Shown: positions 11,443 to 20,073 of the stretch, piece after piece | Position numbering within the stretch: the stretch's first letter is position 1 | How the letters are laid out: every line of letters begins with the position of its first letter | Source of the DNA: Rhizobium mongolense USDA 1844 | GTDB taxonomy: Bacteria > Pseudomonadota > Alphaproteobacteria > Rhizobiales > Rhizobiaceae | Direction of reading: 5' to 3' | Assembly (NCBI RefSeq): GCF_000419765.1 | Contig: NZ_ATTQ01000030.1 | Location: 1 to 47,687, forward strand | DNA: 47,687 nucleotides | The notes under the pieces: generated by a model | What the model was told of the DNA's origin: nothing | What the model saw: the letters and a program-made list of their open reading frames with translations, nothing else | Database searches by the model: none | Program-made: the position numbers and the translations under genes

Positions 11443-12717
11443 TCAATTCTTATCCAGACCGTAGCAGGAATGCAAAGTTCTGACAGCGAGTTCCGCATAA
11501 GGACCGTCGATCAGGATGGAAATCTTGATTTCCGAGGTCGTGATCGCCTTGATGTTGATGCCCTTCTCGGCAAGAGCCTTGAATGCGGTGGCGGCAACAC
11601 CGGCATGCGAACGCATGCCGATGCCGATGACCGAAACTTTGACCAAGCCCGATTCGTTCTGCACGACGTCGTAGCCGATCTTCTCCTTGTTCTCGCCGAG
11701 CACCTTGATCGCCTTCTCGACGTCGCCCGAAGGCACGGTGAAGGTCATGTCGGTCTTTGAACCGTCCTCGGAAATGTTCTGGACGATCATGTCGACATTG
11801 ATATGGCTCTCGGCGAGGGGGCCGAAGATCGCGGCGGAAACGCCGGGCCGGTCGGCAAGACGGCGAAGCGAGATTTGAGCCTCATCCTTGGCGTAGGCGA
11901 TGCCGGTGACTACTTCTTGTTCCACGATTTCATCCTCGTCACAAATCAGCGTTCCGGGCGGATTCAACAAATCACCCATGCCCGGAGCATCGGGATCTTC
12001 GAAAGACGAGCGCACGAAGGTACGGACCTTGTGCACCATGGCAAGCTCGACCGAGCGGACCTGCAGCACCTTGGCGCCGAGCGAGGCCATTTCGAGCATT
12101 TCCTCGAAGGCGATCTTCTTCAGTCGACGCGCCTGCGGCACGATGCGCGGATCGGTCGTATAGACGCCGTCGACATCGGTATAGATATCGCAGCGATCGG
12201 CTTTGACAGCGGCCGCGATCGCCACCGCCGACGTATCCGAACCGCCGCGGCCAAGCGTCGCTATCCGATTGTCCGGCCCGAGACCCTGGAAGCCGGCGAT
12301 GACGGCAACCTGACCCTCGCCCATGCGCTTGATGATGTCGGCACCGTCTATTTCAAGGATGCGGGCAGCGCCATGCGCATTGTCCGTGCGGATCGGGACC
12401 TGCCAGCCCTGCCAGGAGCGCGCATTGATGTCCATGGCGTGCAGCGCGATCGCCAGCAACCCGGAGGTCACCTGCTCACCGGAAGCGACGACCGCGTCAT
12501 ACTCGCGCGCATCGTAGAAAGGTGAATTGGCACCGACCACCTTCGGCGTCCCCTGCACCCAGCCGACCAGCTCGTTAGTCTTGCCGGACATCGCCGACAC
12601 CACCACCGCAACCTCGTGGCCGGCATCGACTTCACGTTTCACATGGCGGGCAACGTTCTTGATGCGGTCCAGATCAGCGACGGACGTTCCGCCGAATTTC
12701 ATTACGATGCGTGCCAT
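11443..12717 (-). CDS. lysC: Aspartate kinase
   Basis: A 424-residue enzyme that phosphorylates aspartate, the first step towards lysine, threonine, methionine and diaminopimelate. The amino acid kinase domain begins with the signature VMKFGGTSVADLDRI; GRGGSDTSAVA is the conserved glycine-rich loop. Two C-terminal ACT domains (about 265-424) give feedback inhibition by lysine and/or threonine. It is the monofunctional form with no homoserine dehydrogenase fused. The first gene of the minus-strand lysC-ptsP-prfA-prmC run, its promoter should lie in 12718-12980. Confidence 0.96.
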   Translation of the reverse strand: MARIVMKFGGTSVADLDRIKNVARHVKREVDAGHEVAVVVSAMSGKTNELVGWVQGTPKVVGANSPFYDAREYDAVVASGEQVTSGLLAIALHAMDINARSWQGWQVPIRTDNAHGAARILEIDGADIIKRMGEGQVAVIAGFQGLGPDNRIATLGRGGSDTSAVAIAAAVKADRCDIYTDVDGVYTTDPRIVPQARRLKKIAFEEMLEMASLGAKVLQVRSVELAMVHKVRTFVRSSFEDPDAPGMGDLLNPPGTLICDEDEIVEQEVVTGIAYAKDEAQISLRRLADRPGVSAAIFGPLAESHINVDMIVQNISEDGSKTDMTFTVPSGDVEKAIKVLGENKEKIGYDVVQNESGLVKVSVIGIGMRSHAGVAATAFKALAEKGINIKAITTSEIKISILIDGPYAELAVRTLHSCYGLDKN

Positions 12718-12988
12718 AAGCCTCTACCACAGCAAACGCCGGGAGAGACGAAAGCCAGACCCGGCATGACGGAGCCCTGAAAAAAGCATGGCCGAAGGGT
12801 CGGATAAGGAGTCTGTGGAACCCTTCTAAGGCCTTGCACCCAAGGGCCCAAGTTGCGGCGTCTCTTAGCGAGTTTGAATGGGGGTGGCAAGGTGGCCGTC
12901 GACTGAAACGGAAAGACCCGAGGGACAATCTCAGCCACCTTGAGGAAATCCGCTGATCGCGCATCGGATTCGGTGTAGGATGTTTTTC

Positions 12989-14398
12989 ATGAGTGAGGCC
13001 CGGTCTTTATTCGCACAACTGCGCCAGTCGGCGCAGCCGAAAATCGTCGATGCTATAGAGCGGCTCGTCCATGACGCCCCCGACCGCAAGCTTTGCCGTG
13101 TCAATGCGCTTGCCTTCGCTGCCAGCGAGGACCTCGACGAAGAGCAGGTGGTCAACGCCTTCCTGCAGGCGTCCCGCCTCGGCATATTCGATCTGTCATG
13201 GAACGTGCTGTGTCCCGGCTGTGGCGGGGTACTCGACGCCAATACCTCGCTGAGGACCGTCCAGAGTGACGAGTATAACTGCGCACTTTGCGCGGCGGGC
13301 TACGAGCCGACGCTGGACGAGATGGTCGAAGTCACCTTCACTGTTAGTCCGCGGGTGCGCCGCATTGCCGCTCACAATCCGCACGAATTGCCGCCATTGG
13401 AATATTTCCGCCAGATCTATTGGAGTTCAGGTGTCGACCTGCCGGAGGAAGATTTTGAGGCGAAGATCGACGAATTCGTACTTGAATCCCTTGAACTGCC
13501 GCCGGGAGAGAAAGCGGTCATTTCCCTGCAGCTGCCTGCGGATTTCGTCATCATCTTCGAACCGGTCACCCATGCAGCGCAGTTCCTGGATATCAAAGGC
13601 GAGCCAACCAAGGAGCGGCAGAGCCTCTCGCTTGTATTCGATCGCGCACACCGGCATAGCGAGCCCCTTGAGCTGAGGCCCGGTCCGGTGCGCATTTTGG
13701 TGGAGAACCACACCGAGGTCCGCACCTTGCCTTCTGTTTGCATAGCGAACGAGGCCCTGCATGGTTTGCTCGGCCGCCGCCGTCCGTTCCTGACTGCCAA
13801 GCGCCTGCTTTCCAACCAGACCTTCCGCGACATCTACCGCACCGACACGATAGAAGTGGATCAGCGGTTGAAGATCACCAGTCTGACCTTCCTCTTCACC
13901 GATCTCCGCGGTTCGACTGAGCTTTACGAAAGAGTAGGCGACCTCGCGGCATTCGACCTTGTGAAAACACATTTCAGCATTCTCAACGACATCGTTGGCG
14001 CGGAAGCGGGTGCTGTCGTGAAAACAATCGGCGACGCGGTGATGGCCACTTTCCCGACCCCCGACCGGGCAGTCATCGCCGCTATGCGAATGCGCGAGGC
14101 GATGCGCAAGCTCAACCAGGAACGCGGCAATGAAGATCTGCTTCTGAAGATCGGCATCCACGAAGGACCATGCATCGCCGTGAACCTGAACGAACGGCAG
14201 GATTACTTCGGGCAGACGGTGAACATCGCCTCGCGCGTCCAGCATCTGGCCACATCGCGCGAAATCTTCGCGACCGGCTCGGTGTTGGGCGACCCGCGCG
14301 CCTTCAGCCTTCTGACGGATCGCGGCCTCAATCCGATGTCGCAAAAAGTCACGCTTCGCGGCATCGCCCAAGAAATCAGCATCTTTGCGATTCCGTGA
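12989..14398 (+). CDS. Adenylate/guanylate cyclase with N-terminal DUF5939-type domain
   Basis: A 469-residue soluble class III nucleotidyl cyclase. The N-terminal half (about 1-290) contains a possible zinc ribbon, with CPGCGG near residue 75 and CALC about 30 residues later, and resembles the DUF5939 region seen in alphaproteobacterial cyclases. The C-terminal catalytic domain (about 295-469) has metal-binding Asp in FLFTDLRGST and in KTIGDAVMATF, and the transition-state Asn/Arg in VNIASRV, so it is probably active. Whether cAMP or cGMP is made cannot be told. No membrane segment is seen. The ATG at 12989 is preferred over 12980 because TAGGA lies at good distance upstream. It lies between lysC (divergent) and the pseudogene cluster. 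Confidence 0.88.
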   Translation: MSEARSLFAQLRQSAQPKIVDAIERLVHDAPDRKLCRVNALAFAASEDLDEEQVVNAFLQASRLGIFDLSWNVLCPGCGGVLDANTSLRTVQSDEYNCALCAAGYEPTLDEMVEVTFTVSPRVRRIAAHNPHELPPLEYFRQIYWSSGVDLPEEDFEAKIDEFVLESLELPPGEKAVISLQLPADFVIIFEPVTHAAQFLDIKGEPTKERQSLSLVFDRAHRHSEPLELRPGPVRILVENHTEVRTLPSVCIANEALHGLLGRRRPFLTAKRLLSNQTFRDIYRTDTIEVDQRLKITSLTFLFTDLRGSTELYERVGDLAAFDLVKTHFSILNDIVGAEAGAVVKTIGDAVMATFPTPDRAVIAAMRMREAMRKLNQERGNEDLLLKIGIHEGPCIAVNLNERQDYFGQTVNIASRVQHLATSREIFATGSVLGDPRAFSLLTDRGLNPMSQKVTLRGIAQEISIFAIP

Positions 14399-14427
14399 GC
14401 CACCTTCTTGGCCTTCGAAGGCGGCTC
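14397..14427 (+). terminator. Hairpin at the end of the cyclase gene
   Basis: GAGCCaCCTTC pairs with GAAGGcGGCTC with one mismatch and a 9-nt loop. The left arm overlaps the stop codon. No immediate T-run follows; the nearest T-rich stretch begins at about 14436. A terminator role is likely from position only. Confidence 0.4.
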
Positions 14428-14432
14428 AGCAC

Positions 14433-14871
14433 TCATTGATTTTTGATGATGCTGATGGCGCCGCTCACCTCGAGGATCGCGAAGCGGATGTCCTGACGCT
14501 TTCGACACCTTGTTGATTGCGCGCGGCCTCGAGCACGTCTTCCATTTGCAGCCTGCAGCCGCGCATGGCCTCCTGGTCTGCAACGCCATTCGCAATCAGA
14601 ATGGTCGGAACACCGTCGATGACCATGCCCGCACGCGGTGACCAGCTCTTGAGATAGGAGAGCAGGATATCTGCAAGAAACAGCGTCAAGATCAGCACGA
14701 TCGCATTGGTTATCGAAAAATCGTTGCCGAGCATCGCCTGCTGCGTCGTCTCGGAGACCACCAACAGGATCACGAGGTCGAACGGCGTCATCTGTGCGAG
14801 CGTCCGGCGGCCCGACAGGCGAATGACGACAAGGAAGGCTAGATCGAAAGGCCGCGAATAACGCTTTCCAT
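14433..14871 (-). pseudogene. YetF/DUF421 membrane protein, frameshifted at both ends
   Basis: Three frames together give a complete YetF-type protein of about 147 residues. The ATG at 14871 (preceded by GGAGA) reads MESVIRGLSI and then hits TAG. A shift gives the core LAFLVVIRLSGRRTLAQMTPF, VSETTQQAMLG and DGVPTILIANG. A second shift near 14495 is needed to read the ending RQDIRFAILEVSGAISII and its stop at 14433. The first lesion looks like loss of 4 nt from a tandem ATCT (ATCTATCTA to ATCTA); the second like loss of 1 nt. The family is a small membrane protein with a cytoplasmic domain and unclear function. Two independent lesions make a sequencing error unlikely. It follows the broken partner gene at 14884. 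Confidence 0.82.
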
Positions 14872-14883
14872 ATCGAGTTCTCC

Positions 14884-15185
14884 TCACGGAAGGATCAAGA
14901 CAAGCGGCGCCGAAACGTGATCGCCGATACCGAGACGAATGCGATGAAAGCCCGGCGACTGGGTGTGCAGGCGGAACCTGACATCGATCGGCATGCCTGG
15001 ATCCCCGGGAAACTGATAATGGATCAAGCCGGCTTTGGACGTCACCGCCTTTGATGGCAGCTCGCGAGGATAAGACCGAAAACAAACCAGGCGGCGCGCT
15101 GAACGATCCAGACCCGCCGTTGAAATTCCCGATCTTCCGTGACGCCGTCGGGCAAATAGTCGCTGCCGGTCCCTTTGTTCGTCAT
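14884..15185 (-). pseudogene. Small membrane protein partner of YetF, internally deleted
   Basis: The 5' part from ATG 15185 reads a hydrophilic N-terminus (YLPDGVTEDREFQRRVW) followed by the start of one membrane helix (RAAWFVFGLILA), then leaves frame and stops at 15042. A different frame resumes with GLIHYQFPGDPGMPIDVRF and ends PLVLILP at 14884. From memory, this N-terminus and this type of C-terminus belong to one family of about 150 residues commonly encoded just upstream of DUF421 genes. Roughly 150 bp of the middle appears to be lost together with the frame. It ends 12 bp before the broken YetF start, so the pair was probably an operon. Confidence 0.65.
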
Positions 15186-15288
15186 CTGCGCCGCCTTTAT
15201 CCGCCTGCGAGATAACGCCGCGGGTCGCAACGAGTTTCAATAATTCAAGGAACCCACCCTATGCCGAGTTAAAAGGTCGGAGGTTCCA

Positions 15289-15565
15289 ATGAACAGAGGA
15301 CGGCTCGGCGCCATATGTCGACATGCAGCGCCCATGCTGCAGGCGCAACCAGTCGAAACACTGGTGATTACGGGCGGCGAAACCGACGTGTGCGTGATGG
15401 CGACGACGATTGATCTGGGCTACCGCGTCATCTGTGTCGAAGATGCGGTCTACCAGCAACGACGACCAAACCTCCGATGCCTCGCTGGAACTTTTGAGAG
15501 ATCGCTTCTCCGTTCAGCTCGAGCTGATGGCAACGGATGACTTTTTGCAGCAAGCACGTGGTTGA
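15289..15565 (+). pseudogene. Isochorismatase-family cysteine hydrolase remnant
   Basis: The first frame carries the family core VETLVITGGETDVCVMATT with the nucleophile Cys, followed by DLGYRVICVEDAV. The frame then shifts near 15455 and the C-terminal part continues in another frame with SNDDQTSDASLELLRDRFS and a stop at 15565. The N-terminal half of the about 200-residue family, with its catalytic Asp and Lys, is missing, and about three residues seem lost between ATT and DLGYRV. The gene is thus 5'-truncated and frameshifted. It lies head-to-head with the broken YetF pair. Confidence 0.75.
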
Positions 15566-15644
15566 TCGAGGATGCTTCACTATATCCGTTGAAACTGGAG
15601 CCGCATAAGAAAGCACGCACTCCTTCACGCCGGCAGAAGCCACG

Positions 15645-17072
15645 ATGAGTAAGCCACTGGAAACCATCACGCCACATCCGCTGGACCTTCCTGCAATGGA
15701 AATCGCAAGCGGTATCTGCCAGGGCCGGTTCGCCTCCGAAAACGTAGTGGCGGAATCGATCCGCCGCGCCAAGGCGGTGCGCGAAACGCTGAATCCGTTC
15801 ACCGTCCTCCGTGAGGAGCAGGCGCTCGAAGCGGCCCGCGAGGCGGATCGCGCCGTCGCCCGCGGCGAAGCAACCGGCCCACTACACGGTGTACCGTTCG
15901 CCGCCAAGGACCTGACGCCGACCGCAGGCGATCTGACGACGCTGGGCTCATGGACAAAGGGCGACTGGGTGCCCGCCGAAACAGCGCTCTGCATCCGTCG
16001 TCTTCAAGCCGCGGGTGCCATTCTGATGGGAAAAACGACAACGCCTGAATTCGCCTTTGCGAGCTTCACCGAAAGCCCGCGCTGGGGCGTGACCCGCAAC
16101 CCGTGGGATCCGGAGCGCACCTCCGGCGGCTCCTCTGGTGGGTCGGCCGTTGCGGTCGCGACCGGCGTCGTGCCCTTCGCGGAGGGCACGGATATGGGCG
16201 GCTCTGTGCGTATTCCCTCCGCATTCTGCGGCACGGTCGGTCTGAAACCGAGCCTCGGACGAATTCCGATGACGATCCTGCCAAGCGTTTTCGACAACAT
16301 CTCGCATTTCGGTCCGCTGGCGCGCACGGTGGGAGACGCCATCGCCTTCATGGAAGCGGCCTGCGGTCCGAGCGACGAGGACATTTCTTCGCTGCCGATC
16401 GGCTTCATGTCACATGCGGCACGAGACGGCCGGTTGGAAGGCAAGCGTTTCGCACTCTCAATGGACCTCGGTTACTATCGTATCCAGCCGGAGGTCGAGC
16501 AGGCGATACGCGTTGCTGTCGATGAATTGCGCCGCGCCGGCGCCACCGTCGATGACGTCCCGATGCATTGGACGCGCTCGGTCAACGATGAATGGTTCGA
16601 TCTTTGGTGCGTCTTCATGTCTGGCTTCTTCGGCGAGACAATTACCGAATACCGGGAGAATATGGATCCCGCCGTCGTAGCGATGATCGAGCGCGGCTTT
16701 TCAATGAATGCCACCGCCTACAAGCGCGTGGAACTGCTGCGCACCGCAATGTGGCGCGATATGTCAAAGCTCTTCGAGAGCTACGACGCCCTGCTCTGCC
16801 CAACATGCGCCATCACCGCTCCGCTCGCCAGCGGAACTGACGACGACTATGTCGCGACCTGTCCGGACGGCCGTTTCGCCGGGCTCGACATGACCTGCCC
16901 TTTCAACATGCTGCCGCAACTGCCCGCGCTTTCACTGCCGGTCGGTCCCGCAGCAAATGGCATGCCGGTCGGGCTGCAGATCGTCGGACGCCGCTTTGCC
17001 GACGAAGACGTTCTGGCGATAGGCGCGGCACTCGAGGCGCGTCTTGCCATTCCCCGTTTTCCTGCCCCTTGA
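15645..17072 (+). CDS. Amidase (amidase-signature family)
   Basis: A 475-residue hydrolase of the amidase-signature family, which cleaves carboxamides. The Ser-cisSer-Lys triad is visible: K88 in GVPFAAKDL, S163 in the GGSSGGS loop (161-167) and the nucleophile S187 in DMGGSVRIP. Length and motif spacing are normal. GatB/GatC are absent and the C-terminal part differs from GatA, so a catabolic amidase is more likely than the tRNA amidotransferase. The substrate is unknown. It stands alone between a decayed region and ubiG on the same strand, 53 bp upstream of the ubiG start. Confidence 0.9.
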   Translation: MSKPLETITPHPLDLPAMEIASGICQGRFASENVVAESIRRAKAVRETLNPFTVLREEQALEAAREADRAVARGEATGPLHGVPFAAKDLTPTAGDLTTLGSWTKGDWVPAETALCIRRLQAAGAILMGKTTTPEFAFASFTESPRWGVTRNPWDPERTSGGSSGGSAVAVATGVVPFAEGTDMGGSVRIPSAFCGTVGLKPSLGRIPMTILPSVFDNISHFGPLARTVGDAIAFMEAACGPSDEDISSLPIGFMSHAARDGRLEGKRFALSMDLGYYRIQPEVEQAIRVAVDELRRAGATVDDVPMHWTRSVNDEWFDLWCVFMSGFFGETITEYRENMDPAVVAMIERGFSMNATAYKRVELLRTAMWRDMSKLFESYDALLCPTCAITAPLASGTDDDYVATCPDGRFAGLDMTCPFNMLPQLPALSLPVGPAANGMPVGLQIVGRRFADEDVLAIGAALEARLAIPRFPAP

Positions 17073-17125
17073 CTTATGCTGCTGATCGTCCGACTTCACT
17101 CACGACGAACGCAAGGAGCAGGGTC

Positions 17126-17872
17126 ATGAGCGACGCGGCAAAAAGCACGATCGACCAGAGCGAGGTGGACCGCTTTTCCGCAATGGCGGCGGAATGGTGG
17201 AGCCCGACCGGCAAGTTCAGACCGCTGCACAGGTTCAACCCGGTGCGCCTCACCTATATCCGCGACAATGCAGCCGAAAACTTCGGCCGTGACCAGAAGA
17301 GCCCGCGTCCGCTGGAAGGCCTGCGCGTGCTTGACATCGGCTGCGGCGGCGGCCTGCTTTCGGAACCCGTCGCCCGCATGGGCGCAAGTGTTGTCGGTGC
17401 CGATCCCTCGGAGAAGAACATCGGCATTGCCTCGACACACGCGCAAGCGTCTGGCGTCACAGTCGATTACCGCGCAGTCACCGCCGAACAGCTTGCGGAA
17501 GCCGGCGAGACCTTCGATATCGTGCTGAACATGGAAGTCGTCGAACATGTCGCCGACGTCGAATTCTTCATGACGACCTGCGCCAGGATGGTGCGCCCCG
17601 GCGGGCTGATGTTCGTCGCCACCATCAACCGCACGATGAAGGCCGCCGCACTCGCGATCTTCGCCGCCGAGAACATCCTACGCTGGCTGCCGCGCGGTAC
17701 GCATCAATATGAAAAGCTGGTCCGCCCTGAAGAGCTGGAAAAGCCGCTTGCGGCGAGCGGCCTGACGATTATCGAGCGCACCGGCGTCTTCTTCAATCCG
17801 CTGTCGAACCAGTGGAACCTGTCCAAGGATATGGACGTGAACTACATGCTGCTGGCGAAGCGGCCCGAGTAG
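17126..17872 (+). CDS. ubiG: Ubiquinone O-methyltransferase UbiG
   Basis: A 248-residue SAM-dependent methyltransferase for both O-methylation steps of ubiquinone biosynthesis. The start ATG at 17126 (AAGGAG about 10 nt upstream) gives the typical N-terminus ending in FSAMAAEWWSPTGKFRPLH. Motif I is VLDIGCGGGLLSEPVARMG and a later motif is FDIVLNMEVVEHV. The frame is open 57 nt further upstream, but that part does not fit the family. It ends 3 bp before the convergent DUF1178 stop. Confidence 0.95.
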   Translation: MSDAAKSTIDQSEVDRFSAMAAEWWSPTGKFRPLHRFNPVRLTYIRDNAAENFGRDQKSPRPLEGLRVLDIGCGGGLLSEPVARMGASVVGADPSEKNIGIASTHAQASGVTVDYRAVTAEQLAEAGETFDIVLNMEVVEHVADVEFFMTTCARMVRPGGLMFVATINRTMKAAALAIFAAENILRWLPRGTHQYEKLVRPEELEKPLAASGLTIIERTGVFFNPLSNQWNLSKDMDVNYMLLAKRPE

Positions 17873-17875
17873 CGA

Positions 17876-18304
17876 TCAGTTCACGTCTTCGGGCAGGACC
17901 GGAAGCGCTGCAATTTCGATGCCTTCTTCGAGCAGCGCCTGAGCCTCGTCGGTCGTCGCCTGTCCGATGATGCCACGGGCGTCCGCCTCACCATAGTGAA
18001 TCTTGCGAGCTTCTTCGGGAAACTGCGTGCCGACATCCTCGGCGTTCGCCTTGATGTGAGCGACAGCTGCCTTCAGCTTCTCAAAGGCGTCGCGGCGCGC
18101 GGTATCCATCGCCAGCGTCTTCATCTCGTCCTTCTTGCGGGCGGTCGAGACGGATGGCGCCATCAACGCCTTCGAGATGGATGTGGAATTACAGACCGGA
18201 CAGGTGAGGTAACCGGACGCAATTTGCCGGTCGAAATCGGCGCTTTCGGAGAACCATGCTTCGAATTCGTGGGCATTCTCGCAACTGAGGGAATAACGGA
18301 TCAA
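17876..18304 (-). CDS. DUF1178 family protein
   Basis: A 142-residue protein of the DUF1178 family, common in alphaproteobacteria and of unknown function. The N-terminus contains an isolated Cys (SLSCENAHEFEAWF) and a CPVC knuckle near residue 35, compatible with a small zinc-binding fold. The C-terminal half is helical and charged (EEARKIHYGEADARGIIG is typical). It overlaps the upstream nitrilase-family gene by 4 bp, so the two are translationally coupled. Confidence 0.9.
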   Translation of the reverse strand: MIRYSLSCENAHEFEAWFSESADFDRQIASGYLTCPVCNSTSISKALMAPSVSTARKKDEMKTLAMDTARRDAFEKLKAAVAHIKANAEDVGTQFPEEARKIHYGEADARGIIGQATTDEAQALLEEGIEIAALPVLPEDVN

Positions 18305-19158
18305 GTGGCGACGCCTCCCACGACAGCCCCTGTTATTTTTTCGATCGAGAATTCACGGCCGTTCTTCAGATTCGGAATCTTGTCACGCGCGGCCTTGACC
18401 GCCGTTCGGTCGATGTCCGCGACAATCACCGCCTCGCCGGTACCGCCGGCCGAGGCCAGCACCTTGCCCCAGGGATCGATGAACATCGAATGCCCGTAGG
18501 TCTCGCGGCCGTCCTCATGAAGCCCGGCCTGGGCCGCAGCAATGACGAAAACTCCGTTTTCGATGGCGCGGGCGCGAAGCAGGATTTCCCAATGCGCCTC
18601 ACCCGTCTGCCTCGTGAACGCGGCAGGCACCGTCATGACTTCCGCCCCGGCAATTGCCTGGGCGCGGAAAAGCGCAGGAAACCGAACATCGTAGCAGATC
18701 GTAAAGCCCATTTCCGCAAATGGCAGCGACACGACGCGCGCTTCCGAACCCGGACGATAGGCGGCACTCTCCCGCCAGCTTTCGCCGTTATCAAGATCGA
18801 CGTCGAACATATGGATCTTATCGTAGCGATTGAGGATTTTGCCTTCAGGGCCGAAGAGAAAGCCGCGATTGGCGATTTTGCCGCCGTCGAGTGCGATCGC
18901 CGTCGAACCGACGTGCAGGTAAATGCCGAGTTCGGCAGCGAGTGCGGACGCCGTTCTGACGATGATGTCGTCCGACTCGTCCCGCAACACCAGTTTCGCG
19001 GCAACCCTGTCGCGCTGCAGCATGCCGGTCATTTCTGGCGTCTGCACATAGATCGCGCCCTGGGCTGCTGCCTCACGCACCAAGTGCATCATCGAGGCCG
19101 CGTTCTTCGCGGGATCGACTCCGGAACACATCTGAACGACAGCGGCCTTGAACGTCAT
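18301..19158 (-). CDS. Carbon-nitrogen hydrolase (Nit1/nitrilase superfamily)
   Basis: A 285-residue cytoplasmic amidase of the nitrilase superfamily. The Glu-Lys-Cys triad is present: Glu in QTPEMTG, Lys in YDKIHMFDVD and Cys in GFTICYDVRFP. Sequence and length match the Nit1/YafV-like branch that includes deaminated-glutathione amidase, a metabolite repair enzyme. That specific activity is inference, although grxC directly upstream gives a mild glutathione connection. It is 10 bp downstream of grxC and overlaps DUF1178 by 4 bp. Confidence 0.9.
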   Translation of the reverse strand: MTFKAAVVQMCSGVDPAKNAASMMHLVREAAAQGAIYVQTPEMTGMLQRDRVAAKLVLRDESDDIIVRTASALAAELGIYLHVGSTAIALDGGKIANRGFLFGPEGKILNRYDKIHMFDVDLDNGESWRESAAYRPGSEARVVSLPFAEMGFTICYDVRFPALFRAQAIAGAEVMTVPAAFTRQTGEAHWEILLRARAIENGVFVIAAAQAGLHEDGRETYGHSMFIDPWGKVLASAGGTGEAVIVADIDRTAVKAARDKIPNLKNGREFSIEKITGAVVGGVAT

Positions 19159-19168
19159 CGGTCTCCCC

Positions 19169-19426
19169 TCAGGCTACCAGCATGGGATCGAGCCCGCCGG
19201 CCCGGTCCAATGCATAAAGATCATCGCATCCGCCAACATGCTGCCCGCCTATGAATATCTGCGGGAATGTCGTCCTGCCATTTGACCTGCCAATCATCTC
19301 CTGGCGAAGGTCCGGCGAAAAGGTCGCGTCGTGTTCGACATAATCGATCCCTTTCTCTTCGAGAAGAGATTTTGCGCGAGCGCAATAGCCGCAGAACTGC
19401 CGCGTATAGATGATGACTGGTGCCAT
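19169..19426 (-). CDS. grxC: Glutaredoxin 3
   Basis: An 85-residue dithiol glutaredoxin, which reduces disulfides with glutathione. The active site is CGYC at residues 12-15 (the family usually has CPYC), followed by the glutathione-binding TFPQIFIGG with the cis-Pro and GGCDDL. The Gly in place of the active-site Pro is slightly unusual but found in the group. It is the second position of the former comF-grxC-nit-DUF1178 run. Confidence 0.94.
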   Translation of the reverse strand: MAPVIIYTRQFCGYCARAKSLLEEKGIDYVEHDATFSPDLRQEMIGRSNGRTTFPQIFIGGQHVGGCDDLYALDRAGGLDPMLVA

Positions 19427-19460
19427 ATTTTATCTCCAGACGGATGCCGGTTTCTTTTTC

Positions 19461-20002
19461 TCATATAGGTTCCGAGAAAGCCCTTGCAAAGGTTAAAACC
19501 GTGATGTCCACGGCGCCCGCCCGCCGAAGAACGCGGGCGGGCAAGCTCTGCTGTCTGATTGAACTGGCGTGACAGATACCGGAGCGACGAAGCGGAACCG
19601 GAACCAATACGTTGCTGGCCCCGATCATGCCGTCGCTGGCGCGAAGCATCCAGCCCGCCACCATCGGCGCCAGATTTGAGACCGTGGGCGAGATCGCCGA
19701 CGGCGTGATCGTGCGCGGCGACCGAGCGAAATCGGTCGAAGGGCGGTGGATTGGCGATCGCCGCGGCGCTCAGGATACCTGCGTCAAGATCGTGCGAGAA
19801 CGGCAGCCCCGGCACTTCGCAGTAAGGCCGCTCGATGAAGTGCACGCCGGACCAGCGTTTCGGACACAATCCGCGGTGGCCAGCAGCAATAATGCCGCAG
19901 GCGGCGCGGGCAGGCGGATAGAGCCGATCGGCGAACATGGCGAAGGGCGCAAGAATTGCGTTAACCGGAGCGCCCCGGTCGTTCGAAATTGATGAGCCCC
20001 AT
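19461..20002 (-). pseudogene. comF: ComF family protein, multiply broken
   Basis: Pieces of ComF (DNA-uptake-linked phosphoribosyltransferase-like protein, normally about 250 residues) are readable in order but in different frames. They are ILAPFAMFADRLYPP, HFIERPYCEVPGLPFSHD and PPPFDRFRSVAAHDHA, then after a shift MVAGWMLRASDGMIGAS and VLVPVPLRR, then after another shift YLSRQFNQTAELAR, and finally RRAGAVDITVLTFARAFSEPI with the normal stop at 19461. The segment that should carry the PRPP-binding LIDDVYTTGAT motif is deleted. Zinc Cys positions read Arg in PPARAACG and CPKRW. The likely old start is ATG at 20002, with a further shift shortly after. At least three lesions plus a deletion mean it cannot be functional. 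Confidence 0.85.
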
Positions 20003-20073
20003 TTGCGAAGATTGGCGCTTGCCGCAGGAAAGGAAAATCCGCCTTGCCGCCCTTCGCGCGCAGGACTATGGAC

